From positions 1-64,000 of the forward strand of contig NZ_CALTVH010000003.1 of the NCBI RefSeq assembly GCF_943913045.1: DNA of 64,000 nucleotides, read 5' to 3'. Below the pieces are notes generated by a model. The model did no database searches and was not told the DNA's origin. It was given only the letters and a program-made list of their open reading frames with translations. Source of the stretch: an uncultured Ezakiella sp. Lineage in GTDB: Bacteria; Bacillota; Clostridia; Tissierellales; Peptoniphilaceae. This document shows, one piece after another, positions 38,683-47,700 of the stretch. Within the stretch, counting starts at the first letter, position 1. Each line of letters starts with the position of its first letter. A program made the position numbers and the translations under genes.

Positions 38683-39523
38683 TAAACTCACCCTTTATCT
38701 TTGCAATAAAGCCTAGCTTTTCTTCCTTTGGATCATAAACCTCACGCAATTTTTTGCGCAGAGTTTCTTCGTCCAAATATCTTGCAATCTCTCCATTTTC
38801 GCAGCAAGAAATGCCACCTGTCTCTTCACTGACAACTATAACCATACAGTCGGACCTCTCCGATATGCCCAGAGCTGCTCTGTGTCTGGTGCCCAGTTCC
38901 TTTGACAATCTATTGTTATCAGTAATTGGCAAAAAGCATGCAGCTGCCTTTACAATATCCCTATCCACAATAACAGCCCCATCATGAAGTGGCGTGTTTG
39001 GAATAAAAATATTAATCAAAAGTCCCATTGAAACAAGGCCGTCAATCTTGGTCCCCGTTTCAATAATATCCTCAAAACCCGTTTGCCTTTGAAAGACAAT
39101 CAGAGCTCCAATCTTTTGCCTGGACAGAGAATTGCAAGCTTGGACAATCTCTTCGATAACTCCGTCGTACTGGTTGTCACTGTTGGTCCCAAAGCGTTTG
39201 CCAATAATCTTGCTCCTACCGATAGACTCAAAAGCCCGCCTGATTTCCGGTTGGAATATAACAACGATAGCTATCAAACCAGCTCCCAAGAGCCAGTTTA
39301 GTAACCACCGTAAAGTATAAAGTTTAAACCACTCTGATAGCTTGGTCACCACCAAGAGAATTACAAGTCCCTTGGCCAACTGTTCGGCACGCGTTTGCTT
39401 GACGAGCTCATAGAGCTGGTAGACGATAAAAGCTATTATCAAAATGTCAATAACATTATTGAATCTAAAATTTCTAATAGATTCTCTCATTGACAAGAGT
39501 GTATTTTCTAATGAAAAACCCAT
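38621..39523 (-). CDS. cdaA: Diadenylate cyclase CdaA
   Basis: A 300-aa membrane enzyme that makes the second messenger c-di-AMP from two ATP. Three N-terminal helices (about 24-42, 48-62 and 70-92) precede the DAC domain with the catalytic motifs DGAVIVD (about 181-187) and GTRHRAALG (about 211-219), both intact. The C-terminal tail is strongly charged (E/K/Q/S). It lies 9 bases after pepF and overlaps cdaR. c-di-AMP controls K+ uptake and wall homeostasis, consistent with a K+-dependent pyrophosphatase and wall genes elsewhere in the window. Confidence 0.96.
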   Translation of the reverse strand: MGFSLENTLLSMRESIRNFRFNNVIDILIIAFIVYQLYELVKQTRAEQLAKGLVILLVVTKLSEWFKLYTLRWLLNWLLGAGLIAIVVIFQPEIRRAFESIGRSKIIGKRFGTNSDNQYDGVIEEIVQACNSLSRQKIGALIVFQRQTGFEDIIETGTKIDGLVSMGLLINIFIPNTPLHDGAVIVDRDIVKAAACFLPITDNNRLSKELGTRHRAALGISERSDCMVIVVSEETGGISCCENGEIARYLDEETLRKKLREVYDPKEEKLGFIAKIKGEFNEAKEKEEQSKESQESESGR

Positions 39524-39532
39524 AGCAATCTC

Positions 39533-41326
39533 CTAAATTAGTTTTTTAAATTCATCCTTAAATTCTTTGAAGAGTTCAATAGCATCTTCTATTGGTTGAG
39601 GTGAATTCATATCCACTCCTGCGCGTTTTAAAACATCGATTGGATCCAAGGATGAGCCTGATCTCAAGAATTCAAGATACATATCTCTTTCCTTTTCTCC
39701 CCCATTTAAAACCCTCTTTGCAAATGAAAGAGCTGCAGAAATTCCTGTTGCGTATTGGTAAACATAGAAATTGTAATAGAAGTGTGGAATCCTTGCCCAT
39801 TCGTATTTGATGAAGTCATCCTTTTCCATGCTTGGTCCGTAGTATTTTTGGTTAATCTCTTCGTATTTGCTGGATAAGAAATCTGGTGTCAGGGCTTGTC
39901 CACTTTCATAAGCCTTGTAGATTTCCATTTCAAATTCAGCAAATTGTGTTTGCCTAAAGAGTGTTCCCTTGATTGAATCCATAAAGTGGTTCAAGATAAA
40001 TTTCTTTTTCTTTGGATCGTCCTTCCACTTGTCTAATAGATAGAAAGTGAGAAGTGATTCATTCATAGTCGACGCAACTTCGGCTACAAAAATCGAATAG
40101 CCAGAGTAGATATATGGTTGGTTGCCCCTAGAATAAAATGAGTGCATAGAGTGGCCCATTTCGTGAGCAACTGTAAAGACATCATCAAGGGTTCCGTGAT
40201 AGTTGAGGAGCACATAAGGATCTGTCAAGTAAGATCCACTTGAATAAGCGCCCCCGCGTTTGCCTGGTGTTTCAAATACGTCGCACCATCTGTCTTCAAA
40301 ACCCTTGGTCAAATCTGCAATGTACTTGTCACCAAGTGGCTTTAATGCATCCAAGATAATTTCCTTGGCTTCTTCAAATGTAAATTTCACATCCATATCT
40401 TCAACTAGGTTTTTGTAAACGTCGTACATGTGAATTTCATCTAGACCCAAAACTTTTTTGCGAACATCAACATAATCGTGGAGTTCTACCAAGCCTTCGT
40501 TTACAGTTTCGATCAATTTATCGTAAACTGAAACAGGAATTGTGTTGTCATATAAAGCTGCTTCCCTGGCTGACTTGTATTTTCTTAAAGATGCTTCAAT
40601 AGCAATAGCCTTGGTATTGGCATCCAGTGTGCTGGCCAAGGTATTTATGTGGTCCTTGTAAACATTATAATAAGCTTCGTAAACATTCTTACGGTCTTCC
40701 AAATTTGCTTCTGTTAGTAAGGGAACAAAGTTGCCGCTGGTGAGTTCCACATCCTTGCCATCAACGCTTACCACAGGGAATTTCATATCTGCAACTGTAA
40801 GCATTGAGAACGACTTGGAACCTGCATCGATAACAGGGGTAAAGCTTGCGATAATTCTCTCTTCAGCTTCACTTAAGGTGTGGTCTTTAAATCTTAAAAT
40901 ATTGTCCAACCAACGCTTGTAAATTTTTAGCTCATCGTTTTCAACAAAGCCCCTTAGCTTATCCACGTCTGAGGATAAAATTTCTGGTACTAGGAATGAT
41001 GAGCTAGCCCCATAGTTAGCGTAGAGAGCTGATAGCCTATCGCTTAGAGCCTGATACTTGGCATCGCGGTTGTCCTCGTTAAATCTATTAGAAATATAAG
41101 TTGATACCAGGCCAAAATTTGTCCCAATATCTTCGTATAGCTTAAGCATTTCCAAAAATGTATCAGCAGATTGAGCCACACGACCCTTGAACTTCTTGAA
41201 GTCTTCGATTTTGCCTTCGATTTCCTTTAATTTTTTGTCCAAGTCCTCGTCATTTGTAAATAATTTTTCCAAACTCCACTTATACTTTTGATCAATCTCA
41301 TCTCTTGATTTAAAATTGTAATCCAT
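39533..41326 (-). CDS. pepF: Oligoendopeptidase F (M3 family)
   Basis: A 597-aa cytosolic zinc metallopeptidase that trims short peptides. The zinc site HEMGHSMHSF lies near 384-393, with the third ligand in the following ASTMNES segment, as in M3B peptidases. Length matches the family (about 600 aa). GGAGG precedes the ATG. It sits between nth and cdaA in a five-gene operon with gaps of 8-9 bp, but no functional link to either neighbour is obvious. Confidence 0.95.
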   Translation of the reverse strand: MDYNFKSRDEIDQKYKWSLEKLFTNDEDLDKKLKEIEGKIEDFKKFKGRVAQSADTFLEMLKLYEDIGTNFGLVSTYISNRFNEDNRDAKYQALSDRLSALYANYGASSSFLVPEILSSDVDKLRGFVENDELKIYKRWLDNILRFKDHTLSEAEERIIASFTPVIDAGSKSFSMLTVADMKFPVVSVDGKDVELTSGNFVPLLTEANLEDRKNVYEAYYNVYKDHINTLASTLDANTKAIAIEASLRKYKSAREAALYDNTIPVSVYDKLIETVNEGLVELHDYVDVRKKVLGLDEIHMYDVYKNLVEDMDVKFTFEEAKEIILDALKPLGDKYIADLTKGFEDRWCDVFETPGKRGGAYSSGSYLTDPYVLLNYHGTLDDVFTVAHEMGHSMHSFYSRGNQPYIYSGYSIFVAEVASTMNESLLTFYLLDKWKDDPKKKKFILNHFMDSIKGTLFRQTQFAEFEMEIYKAYESGQALTPDFLSSKYEEINQKYYGPSMEKDDFIKYEWARIPHFYYNFYVYQYATGISAALSFAKRVLNGGEKERDMYLEFLRSGSSLDPIDVLKRAGVDMNSPQPIEDAIELFKEFKDEFKKLI

Positions 41327-41334
41327 ACTTCCTC

Positions 41335-41991
41335 CTACTTCCTTTTGTTAATATTATTCTGATAATAAAGGCACAAATGACTAATTGGGCACTCGTGACA
41401 CATGGGCTTTCTGGCCTTGCAAATATAACGACCATGAAAAATTAAAACATGGTGCATCTTGGTCCAAATTTCTTTTGGCAGAGCTTTCATCAAAGCCTCT
41501 TCAGTCTTTTCCACATCCTTCTCGTGGACCAGGCCGATTCTATTTGAAACGCGAAAGACGTGTGTGTCCACAGCAATTGCCGGCATACCAAAACAGTTTG
41601 ACAAAACCACATTGGCCGTCTTCCTCCCAACACCCGGCAGCTTGGTTAGCTCTTCCATGGTATCGGGCACCTGAGAATTGTAATCGTCGACCAAAATATG
41701 ACAGGTCTCCATAATATTTTTGGATTTAGAATTAAAAAATCCCGCCGTTCTTATATAGTCTTTGAGCTTGTCCATGCCCATGTCTATTATAGCCTGGGGC
41801 GTATTTGCCTCCTTAAAAAGCTCCTGGGTAATCATGTTAACTCGGACGTCTGTGCACTGGGCCGACAAAATCGTCGCAATCAAAAGTTCAAATGGCGACT
41901 CATGGACCAGCTCGCACTCGGCGTCAGCGTGGAAGTCCATCAAAATATCTGTGACCTCTTGGATCTCGGCTTTTTTTAATTTTCTCCTCAT
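41335..41991 (-). CDS. nth: Endonuclease III
   Basis: A 218-aa DNA glycosylase/AP lyase that removes oxidised pyrimidines. It has the helix-hairpin-helix LPGVGRKTANVV with the catalytic lysine, the catalytic aspartate in AVDTHVFRV, and the C-terminal 4Fe-4S motif C-x6-C-x2-C-x5-C (CKARKPMCHECPISHLC). ATG 41991 overlaps the DUF503 stop as ATGA, so I prefer it to the TTG at 41997. Confidence 0.95.
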   Translation of the reverse strand: MRRKLKKAEIQEVTDILMDFHADAECELVHESPFELLIATILSAQCTDVRVNMITQELFKEANTPQAIIDMGMDKLKDYIRTAGFFNSKSKNIMETCHILVDDYNSQVPDTMEELTKLPGVGRKTANVVLSNCFGMPAIAVDTHVFRVSNRIGLVHEKDVEKTEEALMKALPKEIWTKMHHVLIFHGRYICKARKPMCHECPISHLCLYYQNNINKRK

Positions 41992-42269
41992 AACCAATAA
42001 GTCTCCTTTGACACAATATCCAGACCATAATAAGTCTCAATAAAATGGATAACCTTTTCATTTACAGAATTCAAATGCGTGTTCGAATTCGACACAGCCG
42101 CAAAACCAATAGTCAAAAAATCCAAATCATCCTGACTATCGCACTCGGCAATTGAAATCTTAAATTTGTTTTGAACCTTCCTTATAAGAGACTCGCGAAT
42201 ACTCCTCTTTTCTTTCAAAGAATGAACATCCGTAAGCCTAATAATAATTTCGCTTGCAAGAACCTTCAT
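41988..42269 (-). CDS. DUF503 family small protein
   Basis: 93 aa. It shows the family pattern with HSLKEKRS near the N-terminus (about 17-24), followed by a ferredoxin-like alpha/beta fold. In Bacillus the family member YlxP lies in the nusA-infB-rbfA region, and a ribosome-biogenesis role has been suggested but is not established. ATG 42269 has AGGGAT before it; the longer frame to 42305 starts too far upstream for the family. It is the first gene of the operon leading to cdaR. Confidence 0.85.
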   Translation of the reverse strand: MKVLASEIIIRLTDVHSLKEKRSIRESLIRKVQNKFKISIAECDSQDDLDFLTIGFAAVSNSNTHLNSVNEKVIHFIETYYGLDIVSKETYWL

Positions 42270-42408
42270 AATTATCCCTATAATAAGTATAACATCAAGG
42301 CCCAAAAAAATCTAGCAAGAGGGCAAGTTTTTTAAAAATTTTCTGCCTTGATTTTTAACCTTATATATAATACAATTAAATTAGTAAATATAAGACTTGG
42401 AGGTTAAT

Positions 42409-43107
42409 ATGATTAATGTTTTAGATAAGGGTTATGTACGTTTGGTTGACACAATGGGTTCAGACCTAACAGTTGTAAACGCAGCCAGAGCCAGCTTCGC
42501 AAAAGAAAGCAAAGAGCTAGACGAAAAAGACGAAAGACTAATTGCCTATCTAGCCAAACACGACCACACATCGCCATTTAGACACGCGATGTTGCAATTT
42601 GAAATTTACGCTCCCCTAATGGTAGCCCGTCAATGGTGGAAATATATTATCGGCAGCTCACACTTAGAAGGCATTGGTGACACCATGAATGCCTGGAACG
42701 AATCATCCAGACGTTACGTAACCATGGAGCCAACATTTTATGTGCCGACCAAAAACGAATGGAGGGGCAAACCTGACAACAACAAACAAGGATCACTGGG
42801 CCCAGTCGATGATGAACTCGGAGCAGAATTCACTGAAAAATTAAACAAATACATCAAAGAAGGTGTAGACCTCTACGAAGAAGCCATGGAGCGCGGCATC
42901 TGTGCTGAAGAAGCCAGACTATTTTTGCCAGCCTACGGCATGTACGTCTCTTGGTATTGGACAGCCAGTCTCCAATCAGTTGCTCACTTTATCAAGCAAC
43001 GCACAGACTCCCACAGCCAATACGAAATCAGACTCTACGCTCAAGCTGTCAAAGAACTCGCTCTAGAAAAATTCCCACTAGGCATCAAAGCCTTCTTGGA
43101 TATGTAA
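42409..43107 (+). CDS. thyX: Flavin-dependent thymidylate synthase ThyX
   Basis: 232 aa, the usual ThyX length. It makes dTMP from dUMP with FAD, NADPH and methylene-tetrahydrofolate. Visible segments are HTSPFRHA (about 53-60), ARQWWKY (about 73-79), NESSRRYV and the C-terminal QRTDSHSQYEIR that supplies flavin- and substrate-binding residues. The canonical RHRxxSxNExSxR motif is divergent: the RHR is replaced by a KY-containing stretch and an insertion. GGAGG lies 5 bases before ATG 42409; a TTG at 42397 lies on that site and is not the start. It is a monocistronic plus-strand gene, TATAAT at 42366-42371, with its own terminator. Confidence 0.93.
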   Translation: MINVLDKGYVRLVDTMGSDLTVVNAARASFAKESKELDEKDERLIAYLAKHDHTSPFRHAMLQFEIYAPLMVARQWWKYIIGSSHLEGIGDTMNAWNESSRRYVTMEPTFYVPTKNEWRGKPDNNKQGSLGPVDDELGAEFTEKLNKYIKEGVDLYEEAMERGICAEEARLFLPAYGMYVSWYWTASLQSVAHFIKQRTDSHSQYEIRLYAQAVKELALEKFPLGIKAFLDM

Positions 43108-43130
43108 AAAATATTAATCTGTAATTATAA

Positions 43131-43158
43131 AATGCGGTGCAATGCACTGCATTTTTTT
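43131..43158 (+). terminator. Intrinsic terminator after thyX
   Basis: AATGCGGTGC, loop AAT and GCACTGCATT (one G-T pair) form a 10-bp stem followed by seven T. Confidence 0.9.
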
Positions 43159-43227
43159 GTGTGGAATAATTTTTATGCATGTTTAAATAAAAACATCTCA
43201 ATCCCACAAGGGAATTTCGATGTTTTT

Positions 43228-43252
43228 CGGTCCACATAAAGATGGACCCTAC
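43228..43252 (-). repeat. REP-like GTAG hairpin, left partner of an inverted pair
   Basis: GGTCCA and TGGACC arms around a loop containing ATAAA, followed by CTAC; on the minus strand this reads GTAG then the palindrome. Together with 43373-43396 in the opposite direction it forms an inverted pair about 170 bp long. Confidence 0.65.
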
Positions 43253-43372
43253 TCCGCAAAGCGATTATTGGATATTGCCTTTGATATAAAAATATTGCCT
43301 ACTAAAATTTATATTATGGACAACGCTTTATTTCTCAATACTTTTAATTTAATTACTATTGATCAGAACGTT

Positions 43373-43396
43373 GTAGGGGCTACTTTATGTAGCCCG
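43373..43396 (+). repeat. REP-like GTAG hairpin, right partner of an inverted pair
   Basis: GTAG followed by GGGCTAC, loop TTTAT and GTAGCCC. The stem bases differ from the other copies, but pairing and loop are kept. Confidence 0.65.
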
Positions 43397-43452
43397 AAAA
43401 GCCCCGCCCCAAAAGCCCAAAAGTCTCGCCAAAATTTACACCCAACATAAAT

Positions 43453-43482
43453 AATATTTAGGCCCTAAATATCCTAAATATT
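43453..43482. repeat. Collapsed copy of the AATATTTAGG element
   Basis: AATATTTAGG is joined almost directly to CCCTAAATAT-CCTAAATATT, so the two ends of the element are present without its interior. It looks like a deletion derivative and is flanked by the same AATTTACACCC sequence as copy 2. Confidence 0.55.
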
Positions 43483-43510
43483 AAAAACGAGGGGCACTCA
43501 CCCCTCACTC
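43482..43510 (-). terminator. Orphan terminator (no intact gene in front)
   Basis: Minus strand GAGGGGT, a short loop and GCCCCTC followed by GTTTTTA. It has the same form and position relative to an element end as the sortase terminator at 43926-43957. Confidence 0.7.
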
Positions 43511-43546
43511 TTACATATCATCTTCGTCATGCTTTTCTCTCGCAAT
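43511..43546 (-). pseudogene. Remnant of a gene 3' end resembling the sortase tail
   Basis: Minus-strand codons read IAREKHDEDDM then stop, immediately before the orphan terminator. The sortase gene ends in NPDDNM and stop before a very similar terminator. An in-frame stop lies just upstream of the remnant, where the next interspersed element begins, so the body of the gene is missing. It may be a duplicated sortase end or the end of another lost gene. Confidence 0.45.
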
Positions 43547-43563
43547 TTACACCCAATATAAAT

Positions 43564-43924
43564 AATATTTAGGAGGATAAATTGATGAGATTAAAAGGTA
43601 AATAAAATTTTTTAGTACCCTGAAAATTAATTTGCGAGGAAAAAATGATGAATTTTTGTAGCTTGAAACATTTTGTCGAATGAGGCGTACTAAAGGGTAC
43701 GTCGTTTCCTCAGACTGTTGTACTCACTCAGAAAAAATTCGGTCCACATAAAGTGGACCCTACACGCTTCGCTGGATTTTTTCTTCGTGAACAACAGGTT
43801 GCGTGAGTCGCTGCATACCAATCGAGCTTCGCTTACGCTCGCTCTCTTGGGCAGGGCTTCAATTTGCAAAATGTCGAACACTGTAAAAATTCGCAATTTT
43901 AACCGCAAATTACACCCTAAATAT
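43564..43924 (+). repeat. Interspersed element with AATATTTAGG ends, copy 2 (expanded)
   Basis: The left end is identical to copy 1 through the ribosome-binding site and ATGAGATT, then diverges; the reading frame stops after six codons. A palindrome core GCGTACTAAAGGGTACGTC corresponds to the TGTAC-GTACA core of copy 1. A REP-like hairpin (43740-43763) and further GC-richer repeat sequence lie inside. The right end ACACCCTAAATAT abuts the sortase terminator. Confidence 0.55.
43740..43763 (-). repeat. REP-like GTAG hairpin
   Basis: GGTCCAC, loop ATAAA, GTGGACC, then CTAC; a perfect 7-bp stem. Minus-strand orientation. Confidence 0.65.
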
Positions 43925-43925
43925 C

Positions 43926-43957
43926 AAAAAACGAGAGGCATATTACACCCCTCGCTC
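43926..43957 (-). terminator. Terminator of the adhesin-sortase operon
   Basis: Minus strand CGAGGGG, a 9-base loop and CCTCTCG (one mismatch) followed by six T, just after the sortase stop codon. Confidence 0.8.
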
Positions 43958-43960
43958 CCT

Positions 43961-44728
43961 TTACATATTATCATCTGGATTTGTTTGGCCATCATTATAA
44001 ACGGTGACAACCACCAACCTAACATTTTTTCTTTCATAAGTGCAGGTTATAAGGGCAATTAATTTATCGTCCTCCTCCAGCTCATAGCCAGAATCATAAA
44101 CCGCATTATCCTTAATCAGATTATAAAACTGCTGACGTTTTTCAAAAGAATCATAATCCCTTGGATTAATATATGTTTCGCCCGAGATTATCCCCGCCAG
44201 GACAGCCTTTGATTTAATTTCGCCGTCCTCAGTAGTAAAAGTAAAATCCAAATGCTTAGGCTCTCTTTTAAATTCATGTAAGGTCCCAAACATAGTGTCA
44301 TTATCCATCTCGTGGCCATAAATAAGTACAAGCGGATCGGCAATACTTATATTTCTGTAATCCATAAATATTGCCCCCGCTATATTTCTCTCCCCATTTG
44401 CAGCAGTGTAAAGATATTTATAATTATCTTTTCCCTGCACAAAGGGATAATCAATACGACCGCCATCGGATATCCACGCAAGTATATCCGGATTGATGGA
44501 CTTAAGAGAACTAAAGTCGATCGAATGCGATCCTGCCTCATAGTCCTTCTTTTCGTCCACCACATTGGCGGCCCTCTCCTTAACAGGCTTTAAATCCTGC
44601 ATAGAAGAGTAAATCTGTATTGATTCCTTTTGGTCGGCCCTGGTATGAATAAAGTCGTAAAGCTTGTAGGCAAAAAATATTGCGACTACGATTATTAAAA
44701 TATTTAATAATAGCTTACCCCTCTTCAT
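43961..44728 (-). CDS. Class B sortase
   Basis: 255 aa. One N-terminal transmembrane anchor (about 8-25) is followed by an extracellular sortase domain. The catalytic histidine is in YGHEM, the cysteine in LITCTY and the arginine in KNVRLVVV; the spacing and helix-containing loop fit class B. Sortases cut a sorting motif and join the protein to peptidoglycan or to another pilin. AAGGAG precedes the ATG and the gene starts 12 bp after the giant adhesin, so the two are one operon and the adhesin (motif IPKTG) is the obvious candidate substrate. Class B enzymes more often handle NPQTN-type motifs, so the match is unusual. Confidence 0.92.
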   Translation of the reverse strand: MKRGKLLLNILIIVVAIFFAYKLYDFIHTRADQKESIQIYSSMQDLKPVKERAANVVDEKKDYEAGSHSIDFSSLKSINPDILAWISDGGRIDYPFVQGKDNYKYLYTAANGERNIAGAIFMDYRNISIADPLVLIYGHEMDNDTMFGTLHEFKREPKHLDFTFTTEDGEIKSKAVLAGIISGETYINPRDYDSFEKRQQFYNLIKDNAVYDSGYELEEDDKLIALITCTYERKNVRLVVVTVYNDGQTNPDDNM

Positions 44729-44740
44729 TCCAAGCTCTCC

Positions 44741-47700
44741 TTAGTTTTTAAAATATTTTCTTTTGAAAAAGAAAAGTGCTAGTAACAAAATACCGCTAAA
44801 GAAAATTGAACCAAGATCAGTCCTTACACCAGTCTTTGGAATTGTATTTCTTCCGCCACCTTCGTCTTCAGGCTCTTCTGGAGTTTCAGGTTCATCTGGC
44901 TCACCAGGTTCATCTTCTTCAGGTTCTTCTGGTTCTTCTGGTTTTTCTTTGTTGGTAATAGTAAATCCATTTTCTACGTTACCTTCATAGGAAACTTCAA
45001 ATTCTCTATCGCCAATCATTGTAATGTTTTTAGCTTCGCCAACTTCTCTTACAGTGTATATGATTTCATTACCATCTTCATCCTTAGCTGGAAGATTTGC
45101 AAAACTTGCACTCCAAGAACCATCAGCACCTAAAGTGATAATCTTGCCAGTAGCCTTGCCATTAGCATAAAGTTCAACTTGAATGCTAGGTGTTTCACCA
45201 CCGTTTAGAACTTTCCAAACCTTGTTAACCTTAATAGTAACAGTTACTTCCTTAGGTTCTTCCTTAGGATTTTCGCCTGGCTCTTCTGGTTCTTCTGGCT
45301 TTTCAGTGTTAGTAGCCTTCCATACAAAACCAAGTTCATCTTCATCTTTCATTTGATATACATGAGGATTGTATCCAGCAGGTACATCTTCTACAATTTC
45401 GTATTCATACCTAACTTCTTCTACATTAACCTTACCATCTTTACCAACAGTAGTTGTCTTCTTAAAGATTGGTAGATGGTCAACCTTGTCTGTGAAATCA
45501 TTTGCTTCATTAGCAACAAGTTGAACTGGATTGCCATCCTTATCAAGAACTTTTTCTTTTATGATGTTACCTTTTTCATCCTTTATTGGATTGCCATCTT
45601 TATCAGTAATAACTCGATAAATATCAAATCTAACTTCTGGTCTACCTTCTGTGATTGTAGTTTTACCATCAGATTTCAAGAATTCCTTAAAGACTTTAAT
45701 GAATGCTTCTTTTTCAAGATATACAGTTACTTTGTTTGAACCATCAACTTCGTTTTCAAAGAACATTTTTTCGTCTTTGTTTTTCAGGTTTTTCAAATTA
45801 AAGAATTCTTTTGCGTCACCAAGTTCATGCTTCTCGCCATCTGTACCGATGTAGTATGCCTTGCCACCTTCAACCTTAGCATCGAGCTCAGGTATCATCA
45901 TTGGTAGTGTGAACTCTCTAATTTCATTTGCTGGGAATCCAACATCTCCAGAGGTCATCTTTATAGCAGTAACTTTTGCTAAGTCTTCCTTTTTTATTTC
46001 AGAAGCCTTTTTGTATTCTCCGTCACCAATCTTGTAAAGCACTTCAAAGCCTTCAGGTGCTATGACGAAGTCTCTTAATACTGGTCTAAGTCCATCCTTT
46101 TCAGCCTTGTTAAACAAGTCTTCAAGGCTCCACTCACCACTTGTTGTTGCAAGTCCAGTATCAATTATTTCTGATACGTTGTGGTACTTAATCTTGTAGT
46201 TAAACTTGTCACCAAACTTAAGAGTTACACTTCCCTTGAACCATTCACTAGCAGTTTCTTTGTCAAGTTCCTTGCCATTCTTTTCAAAAATTTGCAAGTA
46301 CTTATTAACGTTTCCGCTGTGACCATCTGTTACTGTTATAGTCTTTGATCCATACCAGAATTTAGCTTCGTCACCAAATCCACTTTCGTTAGTATAGTCT
46401 TGACCATAGTTATTGTTCTTTTCATACTCTTTGTACTTTTCTTTATTTAAAAGTAGCTGAGAAAGTTTTAATCTGAATTGATTCTTTTCACCGTGTGGTG
46501 CTTCGAAATCAGGTAGCCATGCAAGTACAGCTCTTTGACCAGCTTTTACTTTTGACATATTACCGCCAAAGTATTCAGCTAAAACTTTAGCTTTTTCAGC
46601 TTTATCAGGGTTTGATGATTTAACTAGTTCATCATAGTATGCTTTTACATCTTCTATATAAGCATATTCAACCTTCTTTTTGAATTCATCAATCTTGAGA
46701 TCTTTGTTGGCACCATTTGCCTTTAGAGCTTTTTCATTGATTTCAAGCTCAATCTCGGTATTTTTATCAATTTCAAAGATCTCTGGTAAGACGTCTATGA
46801 TAAGACCGTTTTTATATTCGTAGTAACCATTCTCTTTGTATCCATCAAAATTGGATTTTTCAGAGTCTCCTTTTAATGCATCAGAAAGTTCTTTTTGATC
46901 TCTATTCATCTTATCAACTGTTACATCGATTGTAAAGTCTACTTTTGTGTCTTTATCCTTTTCCTTATTGATATCAACAATACTTGTATCAGACTTTTTG
47001 TCAACTCCAGGATGTTCTTCGTCCGGTGTCTTAGGTGATGGTGTGTAATCAATAGTGAACTTACCTTGTGAATTCATACCAGCCTTTGCCTTGGCATCTT
47101 TTTTGTATTCATCAGGATTAACTTCTTTACCTGCATTTTCAACGCAGTGTCCAATAATGCCATGGTAGCAAATCTTTTCTTTCCAGTTCTTTTCATTGTC
47201 GAATAGTCCTGCAGCTGCATTGCCGCCTAGCAAGAAGTATTCTGCCTTGTTTTCATAGAAAGCGCGGTTGTAGCCCATGCTGTTCAAGTAGTAAGCAGCT
47301 AGGTCTATAGGGCGCTTAGCAAGTTCTTTGTAAGCATCTTTCTCTTGAAGCTTAGGACTTACCTTATCTGCAAGAGATTTTACTTTGCCATCTTTATCTG
47401 CGTCGCCTATATAGAATGGGTTGATGCCTTCGCCGTTCTTATCTTTCAAGGCCTTGCCATCTATAGCTAAGTCGTCAAAAGATAATTTGTTACCAGCGAT
47501 AACTTTGAATTTGCCTTCGCCATATTTTGCTTCCTCATCAAGTATAACTAGATCTTCGATTGTGATTTTGTCTTTAGCGTCATCAGAAGTTCTAGCATTA
47601 ACTTTGTCATAAGCTGCTTTCATAACTTCTCTGTAGAAGGCTTCTTCTTGCATCTTAGCATTGAAGTCATCATCACTCAATTTCTTTTCTGTTTGAATTT

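Larger units (their letters stand above)
43159..43960. other. Gene-free, repeat-rich intergenic region
   Basis: About 800 bp between the thyX terminator and the sortase gene. It holds an inverted repeat at 43189-43227 (AAAAACATC and GATGTTTTT arms), three REP-like GTAG hairpins, two copies of the AATATTTAGG element, a leftover gene tail with a terminator, and a stretch at about 43833-43855 of alternating GCTTCG/CGCTTACGCTCG type. The short reading frames on both strands cross repeat boundaries, have no ribosome-binding sites and match nothing I recognise. Confidence 0.8.

Noticed and set aside
43189..43227. Inverted repeat AAAAACATC...GATGTTTTT considered as a CRISPR repeat or terminator
   Set aside because: Only one copy exists, so it is no array; the arms are A/T-rich, the loop is long and no gene ends there. 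It is kept only as part of the repeat-rich region.
43690..44062. Frames of 72 and 114 codons near the sortase gene
   Set aside because: They span repeat boundaries and the sortase terminator or its 3' end; composition is repeat-derived and no start signal is seen.
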